From assembly GCA_911728435.2 (NCBI GenBank), contig OU452210.1:7068001-7132000 (forward strand): DNA of 64,000 nt, read 5' to 3'. How positions within the stretch are numbered: the stretch's first letter is position 1; the number at the start of each line of letters is the position of its first letter. The stretch comes from Apoderus coryli (taxonomy: Eukaryota > Arthropoda > Insecta > Coleoptera > Attelabidae). This document shows, in pieces, positions 35,380 to 46,439 of this stretch. The notes beneath the pieces are model-generated. The model saw nothing but the letters and a program-made list of their open reading frames with translations. It was not told the origin of the DNA and did not search any database. The position numbers and the translations under genes are program-made.

Positions 35380-35945
35380 TACGCTGTGTCCAAGATAAGA
35401 ATGGGATAGCAATGTAATGTTGGAAACGGTAGGAGTTACAATGTCGGTTAAATTGGAGAAAAGTTGTACAATTGCAACACCTTTCAAATTGTGTTTTCAA
35501 AAGTAAACTAACTTTAGCCGTTTTCGAGAGTTTTTGAAAAAACGTTTCTTTGCGATTTTAGTTTTTATTTATTTCTGACAGTATTTTTACAGATATAAAA
35601 AAATGAAAAGCACTTTCTCATTGTTACTTCTTAAGGAGAATACGGTAGCGTTTACAAATTTTCATTACGACGTTTCGTTTTTGAAAAACCATCGTCTACT
35701 TGTTTTTTTTAAATACGGCCCTGGATTTTTTTATTGTCAAATTTAGAGCCATTTTCAATTCTAAAATAGGTGGTATAGCACATGTAATGGTTTAAACAAG
35801 TTTTCAGTGTTTTTAGCTGTTATTTAAAATTATTCAAGGAAAACAAATATTTTCCGTAAAGCATTCATCTGAGAAAGGCGTTTTTTAGTAATTTCAAAAA
35901 GCACTAAAATTTCAACTAATTTAAAAAACCGCGTACATAATAAAC
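35380..35945. mobile_element. Long-TIR MITE, family A copy 3 (half)
   Basis: Starts TACGCTGTGTCCAAGATAAG after TA and follows the left arm of the family up to AAAACCGCGTACATAATAAA near 35945; the second arm is missing. It shares with the other copies GGGATAGCAATG, GGAAACGGTAGGAGTTACAA and TACGACGTTTCGTTTTTG. Confidence 0.65.
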
Positions 35946-36619
35946 TGTAAAATTAATAACTAATTGAACATTGCAAAGCTCTGAATAATTCATACTTTCT
36001 GGAAAACTGTGATCTCTAGTGGATCAATTATGAGTAGATACATTTTTTGCTTAGAACTGACCGCCATAAAGATTATTGCATCTTTAAAACATTTTGGGAC
36101 AAAAAAACTTACGTAGTTTTATTTTAAACTCACAATATTATGTTGAGGAATTTTACAGAAAAGATACCAGATATTCAATGTACTATATTTATCGATTGAC
36201 TTAATTGTGTTGTAGCAAAAATGTTTTGACTATTTTTAGAGAACGATACCTATTTATGATACTATAGAGACAACATAATAAATAAATAATCTGCTATCTC
36301 AAAGTAACCATATGTTTCCCTTGTCACAGCAGCTTTTTACTAGTCAGATTATGTGAAATTTATACGATATTAGAATATATGACAGGTGGGTTCATTGTCA
36401 GTAAACCTAACTAATAATGAAATTAGTATTATTAAAAAATCATCGATGCTTGTCAGATTACTACTAACTACGGAATTAATTTATGTTTACCATCTCATAA
36501 AGAGGATGATGATAATATAATATACCATATACCTGTGGTGTGACAAACAAAAATCATTAATTTTTGTTTTTGGAAAAACATTTCTAAATGAGATATGAAT
36601 AGCTGTTTCAAAATCTACG

Positions 36620-37060
36620 GTTCCATAACTATATTTGTAAGGCATATACTGACCGTTTTCCAGGCCATAAATGGTAAATAAAAATTTCGTAGAAGATGTT
36701 ATGCTTATGACGATTTTTGTTCACATTTATTCTTATTAGCTTTATATCCGCGGTTGTCAAATCGGTCGGCAAATTTGTCGAAAGCACGCTTTTTACGATT
36801 TTCGCAGGTTTCTCCCATATGTTTTCCTGAGCTTTTCGCCTGCATGCGGCTGTAACAATTTTTCTTTGCAAAGCACTTTCATCTGGTTCATGGTTGTGAG
36901 TTAACTGACTCCTGGTTATTGTATATTCGGCACCAATAGTGTACACTTTAGCCAAACAGTTTAAATTTTTCTTGATGCAGCTCCAAAACATTTCACCACT
37001 CTTTAATTCTTTTTTTTACAAAATGTATATTTTTCCACAAGAAGCAAGTCACAACCACGT
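36620..37060 (-). pseudogene. FLYWCH-type zinc-finger fragment (MULE-like)
   Basis: The open frame 36629-36991 encodes a FLYWCH-like end: MFWSCIKKNLNCLAKVYT with the W-x-C ... C pattern, then LTHNHEPDESALQ with the H-N-H, then a helical AACRRKAQE segment. In insects this combination is common at the N-terminus of MULE transposases and in related host genes. The upstream half of the zinc finger is degraded and no transposase domain follows, so it is probably a relic. A host exon is not excluded. Confidence 0.5.
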
Positions 37061-37286
37061 TCACTCTCTAACACTGACACTGACATCATAGATGCAACAA
37101 GGATGTTATTTAGCCAAGAAAATACCTCAAAGTGGGCTTAGATTTGCAGATAAATTGGAAAATCCCAAAATAAAATCATAAACTTTATCTCGGGCGAAAT
37201 TACCTATACGAATGTCATCAACTGGACCCTTTGCTTTGGACATGTAGGCCGAAATTAAGCCGACAAAAATAACGAAATGATTACTA

Positions 37287-37491
37287 CTATAGTCTATTTA
37301 CGGAAGAAAGATACTAAACCAAAACAATTATTACTGCATGATCGGCACGTGAACATATTAAAAGAAATCCAGATTAAATTTTTTGGTCGAATCGGTTTGA
37401 CCAATGAAAATGCTGGTGTAGTGAAGTGGGAGAACAGCATGTAGCTGAAGGTGTTTGGGTTTATTATCTTTCTTCGATAAATAAACTATAC
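37287..37491. mobile_element. Small MITE
   Basis: About 205 bases with inverted ends TATAGTCTATTTACGGAAGA and the complement of TATAGTTTATTTATCGAAGA, both continuing with AAGATA(C/A)TAAACC. No coding content. Not assigned to a superfamily. Confidence 0.5.
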
Positions 37492-38332
37492 TAAGAAAAA
37501 CAGAAATTACCGTTTTTAAATAAATCGTTGAAGTTTTTTTCAGTTAGTGTTGAATTCAGTATAATATTAAAAGTTCTTAAAGTACGTAGGGTTATCCAAA
37601 GAGGTCACTTTGAATTATAGCAACGTCTTTTAATTGAAAAATAGAGGAACACTAAATTAAATATGTTTAAGTTTTGTATTAACCGCAGTTAAGCATTCTA
37701 GGTATCAAAATTAAGTTACTAGTAAAAATATAAAATTCGTTTAGGTTTATTATTTGGGTATTTCGTCACTATTTAAAATTGTAAACATTAATCATCTAAA
37801 TATTCCTTTTGGATTAGTATCTAATAAAAGCCAGCCACTGCATGAATGAAACAATCTAAATTTATTAGTGACTTTTAAGGCTATTTGATCAGTCACAGAC
37901 AGAAAAATATTGGACTAACGAAAATTGACTTACCAACTATACTAAATACGTCTAAAATTATACCTCCAGCTTATAACTACAATGAACCAATATCGATGGA
38001 GACACATAATAGACCGCATTATTTGTAAGATTATTAGCAAACATGTATTGGTAGTTGGCTAATTGTTACTGTCTTTATACATTTTTTAATTAAAATAATG
38101 ATTTAATGAAAACATAAAGGTTCATTCTATGCTTTTATAAAAGTCGATTTCGATATCTTAATTTACAGAACGTACAATACCTCTTTAATATAGGTGCTTT
38201 TGTCTTTTGCGAAGAAATTGTTGACAGTAAATTTGTTTTAGTCATCTGAAGACTACAGGGGAAAACGATCTTAGTTACATTTAGGTGAAAAATGAGTTAA
38301 CCGTTCTTATACTTCTTATGATTGCTCTATAA

Positions 38333-38962
38333 CAGGAGTCTCCAAACTTTGAAGTTGTAATTAAATATTTAGGAATTTCCGCGTTCGTTCAAGAAAGCGC
38401 TGGTTCTGGTTAGTGGATTCCGATCACTTCGGGATGGTAGTAATTGCATATAAAAAGAATTGCATATAAAAAGGCTAGTGGCGCAACCGCGAGTTAGTTT
38501 GCGTAGGAAAGGCGAAGGAAGCGGAAACTGTCTATTGTGAAATAAAGTGGGTTGTTTTCTGTTTTTGGTACCACCTACTTGTGTGAGAAAACGTTTTCCT
38601 AGATGAAGTATACAAAGAATCTTTACAGATCTAAATTCACCGATGAGCATCTTGTTGTTCGACAACAACAAACTATTGTCGGTGGAAAATCACAATTACA
38701 TAAATATCGTTAGTGTTTTTTGTTTTACTGTGATGAGTGGGATTCATTTAAATTATTTGTTAGTTATTAATATGCTTAAGCTTAGATACTTAAGTTAAGT
38801 TTTCTGCGTCATCATTTCTGTCGTTAAGTTTCACCTTGCAAGTAAATAAAAAATTCTAACTAAAAATCTACTTTTATGTCGCGGGCCAAATTGAAGGTAC
38901 CAGTCTTAGGCTGTCGCGGGCCGGATTGATGGCACTGGTGGGCCGTAGTTTGGAGACCCCTG
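38333..38962 (+). mobile_element. Non-autonomous hAT element, copy 1
   Basis: 630 bases with inverted ends CAGGAGTCTCCAAACTTT and GTAGTTTGGAGACCCCTG and a perfect 8-base target duplication CTCTATAA (38325-38332, 38963-38970), which is diagnostic of hAT transposons. Near 38600-38660 one plus frame contains YRSKFTDEHLL, resembling the C-terminal part of Charlie/Buster-like hAT transposases, so it may derive from an autonomous element by internal deletion. Confidence 0.85.
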
Positions 38963-39691
38963 CTCTATAACAAGTATCGAAAACCGATCTAAGTCCGAGT
39001 TATTATTCTCTAAGCATGTTTAAGTTTTGTATTAACCGCAGTTAAGCATTCTAGGTATCAAAATTAAGTTACTAGTAAAAATATAAAATTCGTTTAGGTT
39101 TATTATTTGGGTATTTCGTCACTATTTAAAATTGTAAACATTAATCATCTAAATATTCCTTTTGGATTAGTATCTAATAAAAGCCAGCCACTGCATGAAT
39201 GAAACAATCTAAATTTATTAGTGACTTTTAAGGCTATTTGATCAGTCACAGACAGAAAAATATTGGACTAACGAAAATTGACTTACCAACTATACTAAAT
39301 ACGTCTAAAATTATACCTCCAGCTTATAACTACAATGAACCAATATCGATGGAGACACATAATAGACCGCATTATTTGTAAGATTATTAGCAAACATGTA
39401 TTGGTAGTTGGCTAATTGTTACTGTCTTTATACATTTTTTAATTAAAATAATGATTTAATGAAAAATAAAGGTTCATTCTATGCTTTTATAAAAGTCGAT
39501 TTCGATATCTTAATTTACAGAACGTACAATACCTCTTTAATATAGGTGCTTTTGTCTTTTGCAGATAGCGAAGAAATTGTTGACAATAAATTTGTTTTAG
39601 TCATCTGAAGACTACAGGGGAAAACGATCTTAGTTACATTTAGGTGAAAAATGAGTTAACCGTTCTTATACTTCTTATGATTGCTCTATAA

Positions 39692-40320
39692 CAGGAGTCT
39701 CCAAACTTTGAAGTTGTAATTAAATATTTAGGAATTTCCGCGTTCGTTCAAGAAAGCGCTGGTCTGGTTAGTGGATTCCGATCACTTCGGGATGGTAGTA
39801 ATTGCATATAAAAAGAATTGCATATAAAAAGGCTAGTGGCGCAACCGCGAGTTAGTTTGCGTAGGAAAGGCGAAGGAAGCGGAAACTGTCTATTGTGAAA
39901 TAAAGTGGGTTGTTTTCTGTTTTTGGTACCACCTACTTGTGTGAGAAAACGTTTTCCTAGATGAAGTATACAAAGAATCTTTACAGATCTAAATTCACCG
40001 ATGAGCATCTTGTTGTTCGACAACAACAAACTATTGTCGGTGGAAAATCACAATTACATAAATATCGTTAGTGTTTTTTGTTTTACTGTGATGAGTGGGA
40101 TTCATTTAAATTATTTGTTAGTTATTAATATGCTTAAGCTTAGATACTTAAGTTAAGTTTTCTGCGTCATCATTTCTGTCGTTAAGTTTCACCTTGCAAG
40201 TAAATAAAAAATTCTAACTAAAAATCTACTTTTATGTCGCGGGCCAAATTGAAGGTACCAGTCTTAGGCTGTCGCGGGCCGGATTGATGGCACTGGTGGG
40301 CCGTAGTTTGGAGACCCCTG
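39692..40320 (+). mobile_element. Non-autonomous hAT element, copy 2
   Basis: Duplicate of 38333-38962, carried by unit 2 of the tandem duplication, with the same CTCTATAA target duplication at 39684-39691 and 40321-40328. Because the flanking DNA is also duplicated, this copy arose by duplication and not by a second insertion. Confidence 0.85.
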
Positions 40321-40519
40321 CTCTATAACAAGTATCGAAAACCGATCTAAGTCCGAGTTATTATTCTCTAAGCTCTAAAGAAAAACGATCTAAGTGCACA
40401 CCGTTGTGTTGTATGAAATAACGATCTAAGTCCAAGCGCCAATGATAATTTTTGATTCTCCCTCCATTGTTTATTTCGGGTGGATTAGGTTAGGTAGATC
40501 TTCTAAGCTAAGTATCAAA

Positions 40520-41550
40520 ATGAGTTCTAATAGTGATAGTGATGACAATAAACCATTGGTAGATATATTTTACTCGTAAAAGGAAGGAACTCTTACGGTC
40601 GTTGCCAATAAGTTAAGAAATGACTCCTTTGAGAAAGGAGATCTCATCAAAATAGGCCACACAATCCCAATCAAGCCGAAATGAAAAGCTCTTTAAATGC
40701 AAGATAAACTACATAAATAAAGGCACAAGCATTCTACAACCGGACACGACAAGAGAAGAAACGCGCTAGGAAATCAAAAGCATATGAAGCCATTACAAGG
40801 GTTTTTGCCAAAAATTTGCCAACACGAAATATCACAACTAATGATGTTTACTACAAAAGGCAACTTACCTTTGTATGTTTCATCGAAAATTAATTTTACG
40901 CATTTCCTCAAACTATAGGAAAGAAAGGAGCAGATGAAGTCAGGGCCTTTTTATTCAATTTCTTCACAAAAATTTTACACCAGTAAGATTTTTGCACTAT
41001 ATAGTCCACGTTAAGAAACGCTTTGAATCAGTCCATGTCATATTTCCCATCAGAGGGTATATTGAATGCGACTAAGATTTTGGACTAATTAACCAAACAT
41101 CTTTAGCAGAAGTTCCTAGTCAATGGGCACAAGTATTCAGATATACAAGGGAAAACCTATGCCCTTCGAAGTGTATGAGGGCAATCAAGATTTTCTTTAT
41201 CATTGGACCAAATTTTTAAAGCCGTTTTACCGCAAAATATCTCCACGACCCATAAGACCTAATGCAGTTTACTCAGAATCGCATTCGAACAATTGCAGTT
41301 AGAGAAACTGCTTACAACGCTTAATTAAGTTTGTCATCATACCCCGCAATATAGTCTCCAGATTTCAGAGCTTTGCCTCATCTGCTTTATTGAAACCTTT
41401 TGCCGATTCCAAAGCAAAAGTATAATCAGATTCAAGACCTTAAGCAGCTTATATCTGAAGAGTTTCAGTCATATTACGAAAATCTACCGTTTCTTAATGG
41501 AAACCAAAGCGAGGATGAGTTTGATGTAAGTGCCTGATATTGTCAATTTT
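40520..41550 (+). pseudogene. Decayed multi-block TE-like gene, unassigned family
   Basis: Plus-strand blocks in several frames: MSSNSDSDDNKPLVDIF at 40520, an RARKSKAYEAITRVFAKN and ITTNDVYYKRQLTFVCF stretch (about 40760-40880), IGKKGADEVRAFLFNFFT (about 40920-40970), VIFPIRGYIECD followed by DFGLINQ (about 41040-41090), and PIPKQKYNQIQDLKQLISEE (about 41400-41460) before a stop near 41547. These blocks recur, in this order, in large families of uncharacterised insect proteins that behave like transposon genes. Stops and frameshifts show that it is dead. Upstream are three CGATCTAAGT words (40343, 40386, 40422). Confidence 0.5.
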
Positions 41551-41559
41551 CAAAAATTT

Positions 41560-43045
41560 AGTTTAGTTTCATTTAGGTGTTTTAAATCTATCACCCTCTT
41601 TCCTCTTAGGGGTAGTCATTATATTGAGAATTACATCAATAAAAAAAAACCGTATGTAGACAAAAAACTATAAAAATGATATGCAACACTATATGTTGAA
41701 TATTCAACTAAATTCTTTGGCATTTTTGATAAATAATTTGTTGTAGTCTAAATATGAGAGACATTGTTATTTTGTACCAAGGAGCTTTCGGATATTAGCG
41801 CAAAGTGAAAAATACTCAAAAACTATACCTACGAAAAACAAAATAAAATTTTTTAATTTGACTGTCTGGAGATCGGAGTTAAGATTAACTTTTGAACTAG
41901 GCAAGGGAAAACTGAATATTTTTAAGACACAAATTTGCGGTGACTCTGGGGTAAAATAGTTCCTGATATAAATAAATAAATAAACAGTAATAAAGAAATA
42001 CATAAATTTGATATAACTGTCCGACGATATTATTATTGTGGTAACTGGTAACATTTATAAGGACCTAATCTCTTGTATAAGGGGTGATGTACAACCCAAA
42101 ATAATATTATAGCACAACACACCGTAGGGGGCATTTTATGAAGATATTAATTTTGAAATTGTCGAGTAGTTACACTTACAAAGTAATAACCGCGTCTGTA
42201 AGATTGCGAAAATGTTATATAATAATATATAAGAACGGCTAAATTAATTAATTAAATCTGTTATAAACACTAAGTAGACATCGTTGAACAACGTTCCTTC
42301 TAAATTGTGTAAAAGGAGGACCGAAGATATTATTATCTCACTTAAAACTTCCATTCGCCTTTTACAGTTCTTCTTTAAACTTCTTATTAAATTTTCTCAG
42401 GTCCTAATCTAGAGCAGTAAAAATATTTGGTCGCTTTATTTTCGGTGACTGTTTCTTTACAGATTTCGAAAATCTATATCGATGATTATATAATTCAAAT
42501 CATTTTGACCTATCAAATTGAAAATATCAGAGAATATACCACTGTTTACCCCAAAACCAATTAAGTACTGTATTTTTCAATTAAATGCTGTCAAAATTAA
42601 TAATGATTCTGACAATATTTTGTTATAAACAACCTATTTATTACCATAGGAAAAATGTAACGTTTATCTTTTACAAAAATTAAGCTATTGTAATAAATAA
42701 AAACGAAATTGTAAAGAAACGATGCTGATAACAAAATAAGAAATTACAAGGTGGAACAACTTTGACAGTCCACGTGTGGTTTTAAAGTTAGAGTAAGAAA
42801 ACACATTTTCTGTTACCCTGTATAAAATGACGTACGCTCAATTTTCTTCAAATTCAAAACATGTGCTAGATTTCATATAAATTTACCTGCATTATGAAAA
42901 AAATGAATCAAATTTTATAATAATAATAGTTAATTGTTCATAACAAAATGTTGAGGTTACGTATAAAACTCTCCACGTTACTACGTAAAAACTATTAATA
43001 TTTCCTTAAAATTTAATGAAATAATCCAGAGGAGCGATGAATATA
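41560..43045. other. Intergenic stretch, nothing firmly recognised
   Basis: AT-rich DNA without a convincing gene. The 95-codon minus frame 41767-42054 resembles nothing I know. An ACCCTGTATA end lies at 42815-42824. The last part before 43050 (GCTCCTCTGGATTATTTC on the minus strand) is the continuation of the hammerhead-element tail interrupted by the transposon at 43050-45140. Confidence 0.4.
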
Positions 43046-43049
43046 TATA

Positions 43050-45140
43050 TACAGGGTGGTCCAACGAAAAGTTTGCACCTAGCTTTTCTCTTTTTTTTGT
43101 AGTCGAATGCGAAAATGCTCGGACACGTCGATTTTGCTTTTGAGGGGGACACATTTTAAACATATTTTTCGATCTGCGCCTTTAACCCCCTAGCGGGGGT
43201 GAGTAACAACCCTAAAATTTTAAATGGAAAGAGGGGTCTAATGACATATCATTTGAAAGGACACAAAATTGTCTTTCTAATGATACCCTATTTGTCGAAT
43301 TTTACTAAAACAGTTAATACGAAAACGACTTTAAAGACATTAAGCCGATAATTTTGGTATTAATGAGAAATACAAATAAGTTTTAATTATTGCGAGTGAA
43401 AACACCTGCAATCGTTAGTACATTCCAATGTTTGTTAGTTTTAACATTGCTTTGTAAAAAAAGTAAACAAGCTGTTAAATTGATTTATTAAAACGTTACA
43501 TTAACAAATGTTGAAAATGTGACCCATTTGATTCCATACAATAATACAGATTTTGTTCAAATCTATTTCTAACATTTTGTAGCATATCAGGTGTTATGTT
43601 TCTGCACTCTTCTGTAATGCGTTGGCGAAGATCTTCTATGGACTCGGGCTTCGTGGCAAAACATTTATTTTTTAAGTGCCCCCAAAGAAAAAAGTCTAAA
43701 GGCGATAAATCCGGTGACCTGGCAGGCCATTCAATTGGGCCCCTCCTTCCAATCCACCGTCCAGGGAACCGGTCATCTAAGAACTGTCTTACAGGAGCCA
43801 CATAGTGCGGAGGTGCTCCATCTTGCTGGAAATAAAGCCGATCAGCAGTATGATTTTGGTCATCTTCTATTATTTGTGTTATTAAAGGATCAATTGTGTC
43901 TTCAAGCATGTTTAGGTACACTTCACCAGTTAAATTTCCAGGAATAAAAAGTGGTCCTATAATATGATTTCCTAATATGCCACACCAGACGTTTATTTTT
44001 TGAGGATACTGGGTATGAACCTCACGGAATAAATGTGGGTTACTGTCATCCCAGTAACGGCAATTGTGCCTATTTACAGCTCCATTCAAATAAAATGTGC
44101 ATTCGTCGGAAAAACAAATGTTAAATAATAATTGCGGATCTTCAATTAAACGCTGGCTCATTGCTTCACAAAATTGCAGCCTTCTATCAGGATCATCCTC
44201 ATTTAGTTCCTGTACTAATTTGATTTTGTACGGATGAAATTTGTACGCTTTTAAAATTCGTATTATGGACGAACGGGAGACACCTGAGGCTTCAGCTAGT
44301 TGACGGGTACTTTGACTATGATCCATTTCAACATGCCCTAAAACAGCGACTTCCACAGCTTCATTTCTGATCGGTTTCTGCGGCTGGTGTTTTACATTAC
44401 AGACAGATCCGGTATCTACAAACTTTTTAACTAACTTGCCAACGTACACATCATTCACATTTTTATCGGGATGTCTCTCATTAAATAAGCGAGCCGTAAG
44501 TCTAGCACTACTATTATTTTGAAAATAAAGTTTAACAATTTCAACTCGTTCTAGAATGGAATAAATCATTTTGTACGGTAAAAGTAAAATAACTTGAGAA
44601 GCAACCAAACTGAATCAATGAAAAGACTAAAATAAACGGTGTAAATTCTTTTCCTACACGTATCTGCAGTTTTTATTTCAACAAAAAACGCAAACGATTA
44701 GTGAGGAATTTAGTTCTGATAAATAAGATAGTGTTTTTGAAATCCCGTTTTTCTTCAAAGTAAATAATTTAGAAATGATTGTAGTTGTTTTCAGTCGTAA
44801 TAATTAAAACTTATTTGTATTTCTCATTAATACCAAAATTATCGGCTTAATGTCTTTAAAGTCGTTTTCGTATTAGCTGTTTTAGTAAAATTCGACAAAT
44901 AGGGTATCATTAGAAAGACAATTTTGTGTCCTTTCAAATGATATGTCATTAGACCCCTCTTTCCATTTAAAATTTTAGGGTTGTTACTCACCCCCGCTAG
45001 GGGGTTAAAGGCGCAGATCGAAAAATATGTTTAAAATGTGTCCCCCTCAAAAGCAAAATCGACGTGTCCGAGCATTTTCGCATTCGACTACAAAAAAAAG
45101 AGAAAAGCTAGGTGCAAACTTTTCGTTGGACCACCCTGTA
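43050..45140 (-). mobile_element. Tc1/mariner-superfamily element with 354-bp TIRs, near intact
   Basis: About 2.09 kb, TA target duplication (43048-43049, 45141-45142), ends TACAGGGTGGTCCAACGAAA and its inverted copy. The inverted repeats (43050-43403 and 44787-45140) are each 354 bases and differ at only a few positions, for example ACAGTTAATACG / ACAGCTAATACG. The single transposase gene at 43496-44608 is uninterrupted. High arm identity and an open gene point to recent movement. It is inserted in the tail of a hammerhead-bearing element: the tail sequence continues on both sides. Confidence 0.92.
43496..44608 (-). CDS. Tc1/mariner-superfamily DDD transposase
   Basis: 370 codons, intact. 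It would bind the element's inverted ends and cut and paste it at TA. Visible: N-terminal helix-turn-helix region (YSILERVEIVKLYFQNN ... FNERHPDKN) and a second HTH (STRQLAEASGVSRSSIIRIL, about residues 101-120); a catalytic core with the first Asp in FSDECTFYLNG, the second in YFQQDGAPPHY and the third in WPARSPDLSPLDFFLWG. I count 36 residues between the second and third Asp, so it is a DDD type outside classical DD34D mariner. A later Met (codon 14, MIYSILERVE at 44569) is the likelier start because homologous proteins begin about there. Relatives in the window: 6690-7135 and 54891-55226. Confidence 0.9.
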   Translation of the reverse strand: MVASQVILLLPYKMIYSILERVEIVKLYFQNNSSARLTARLFNERHPDKNVNDVYVGKLVKKFVDTGSVCNVKHQPQKPIRNEAVEVAVLGHVEMDHSQSTRQLAEASGVSRSSIIRILKAYKFHPYKIKLVQELNEDDPDRRLQFCEAMSQRLIEDPQLLFNICFSDECTFYLNGAVNRHNCRYWDDSNPHLFREVHTQYPQKINVWCGILGNHIIGPLFIPGNLTGEVYLNMLEDTIDPLITQIIEDDQNHTADRLYFQQDGAPPHYVAPVRQFLDDRFPGRWIGRRGPIEWPARSPDLSPLDFFLWGHLKNKCFATKPESIEDLRQRITEECRNITPDMLQNVRNRFEQNLYYCMESNGSHFQHLLM

Positions 45141-45144
45141 TAAA

Positions 45145-45560
45145 TCAAACGACGTCAGCTCCACAAAATAAATATATTTTATATCATAACTTAAGGCTCA
45201 TTGCCCATGTCAGACATGTTTCGAGAAATCAAATATTCTCATCATCAGTGAGTTTCTGGTACAAGATTAACAAACTTTAGTGTTACCAATATGACATATT
45301 TTAAAATTAGAGATAAACAAATTTTATAATGTGTACAACAATTTGAACAGTAAATGTAGTGTTGAGGTTATGTTTATACAAATTCTTCTTAAATCTAATT
45401 GTTGTCAAAGCTAGATCATACCTCTTGGAAATATTATCAACAATATTATTGTTTATAATATTTCCAAGAGGTATGATCTAGTTTTAATATTTCCAAGAGG
45501 TATGATCTAGCTTTGACAACAATTAGATTTAAGAAGAATTTGTATAAACATAACCTCAAC
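45145..45560. mobile_element. Hammerhead-bearing element with partial inverted copy
   Basis: Minus-oriented element: tail TTTTGTGGAGCTGACGTCG (45151-45169), hammerhead at 45209-45252, then body. The body segment 45360-45435 is repeated inverted at 45480-45560 (TTTATACAAATTCTTCTTAA and TTAAGAAGAATTTGTATAAA), with an additional copy of TTTCCAAGAGGTATGATCTA between them. The right arm stops before reaching a second hammerhead, so this is an asymmetric version of the foldbacks at 18.5 and 34.7 kb. The left tail is split by the transposon at 43050-45140. Confidence 0.65.
45209..45252 (-). ncRNA. Hammerhead ribozyme, intact core
   Basis: Minus strand: CTCA; CTGATGA; T; stem II GAGAA, loop of 8, TTCTC (5 pairs); GAAAC; AT; GTC (predicted cleavage); TGAC. 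Stem I has three pairs (TCA/TGA) and a C-C mismatch. All core bases are conserved, so cleavage is plausible. Confidence 0.75.
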
Positions 45561-45597
45561 CCTTTGTTATTATCAATTAACTTAATAATAAAATTAG

Positions 45598-45926
45598 TGT
45601 CTGCTTGTGTCGAGACCACAATTTCAAATACCAAATTTACGATTACTATACAGGGTATATCAAAAATAATATTTTTAATGATTTTGATTTTCTTGTTTTT
45701 TTAATTTTATTATTTTAAAAGTAGCTATGAAATTAACCACTTTATGAAAAAAGTTTATTAGTGTTTTTTGCACAATTGGTGTAATAAATCACGATTTTGA
45801 AAATGTTTTCATAAAATTAAAAAAAAAACAAAAAAATCAAAATCATTAAAAATTATATTTTTGATATACCCTGTATAGTAATCGTAAATTTGGTATTTGA
45901 AATTGTGGTCTCGACACAAGCAGACA
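45598..45926. mobile_element. Palindromic MITE with nested inverted repeats
   Basis: Outer arms TGTCTGCTTGTGTCGAGACC (from 45598) and its inverted copy ending at 45926 enclose inner ends CTATACAGGGTATATCAAAA (about 45646) and the inverted copy (about 45855-45880). Pairing continues inward (AATGATTTTGATTTTCTTG and its complement). The whole 329 bases can form one hairpin. The inner ACAGGG ends are of the mariner type. Confidence 0.7.
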
Positions 45927-46021
45927 TTTTTATAAAAAATGACTTATTCTTCTAAATCTACAAATAAAAAAGTTTTTCCTCTTCGAAACTCTATCCGTGG
46001 ACACATTGTATAGAAGATAAC

Positions 46022-46128
46022 TTTAATTTTTTAAAAAAGTAGTCCATTCTGCAGTAAAGTAAATTGTATGGAATAGGAATAAAAGTCTACTAAACATGTT
46101 TCGGGACTTCTAGCTTCATCAATGTGTA
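46022..46128 (-). ncRNA. Decayed hammerhead with conserved tail
   Basis: Minus strand 46093-46128: TTGATGA (first core C lost), an unpaired stem II region, then an intact GAAAC-AT-GTT. Downstream the tail is shortened but includes GTAGACTTTTATTCC and GAATGGACTACTT, the latter shared with 19.2 and 34.7 kb. Catalysis is not expected. Confidence 0.4.
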
Positions 46129-46439
46129 GAAATTTGTTAATGTTCATAATTACCTAATAGAGGAACGCATTCACTTCGTGATTATGTAAAATTAATAAAA
46201 CTAAAATTTGTCAAATAAAATACCTCATAGTATTATAATATGCATTTTTTTCTTTTTATAAATCATTGGATCAAAATTACTGCAGTACTGCAGTATCAAA
46301 ATGTGACAGTCCACCACTGTTTTAACTGCATGAAAGTGTTATAATTACCTGAAATCTTGTACTCCTAATTTTATGCAATATTGATTTCATTTGGCGTCAT
46401 GTGTTTCAAAACAGGTATAGATAGAGAAGTTGGGTAAAA

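Larger units (their letters stand above)
37663..40373. repeat. Tandem duplication of 1.35 kb
   Basis: Unit 1 (37663-39015, 1353 bases) is followed without a gap by unit 2 (39016-40373, 1358 bases). They differ by a handful of changes: GAAAACATAAAGG / GAAAAATAAAGG, a short insertion (CAGATAG) near 39562, GACAGTAAA / GACAATAAA and GGTTCTGG / GGTCTGG. Each unit contains a complete hAT-type element with its own target duplication. It is either a recent segmental duplication or an assembly artefact of two haplotypes. The 100- and 93-codon minus frames in it are not recognised as proteins. Confidence 0.9.

Noticed and set aside
38369..40029. Two near-identical minus-strand frames of 100 and 93 codons
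   Set aside because: They are the same non-coding hAT interior repeated by the tandem duplication; one is altered by a single-base indel, and the translation matches no known protein.
43596..43947. Plus-strand open frames of 69 and 77 codons opposite the transposase
   Set aside because: They are shadows of the minus-strand transposase gene in other frames.
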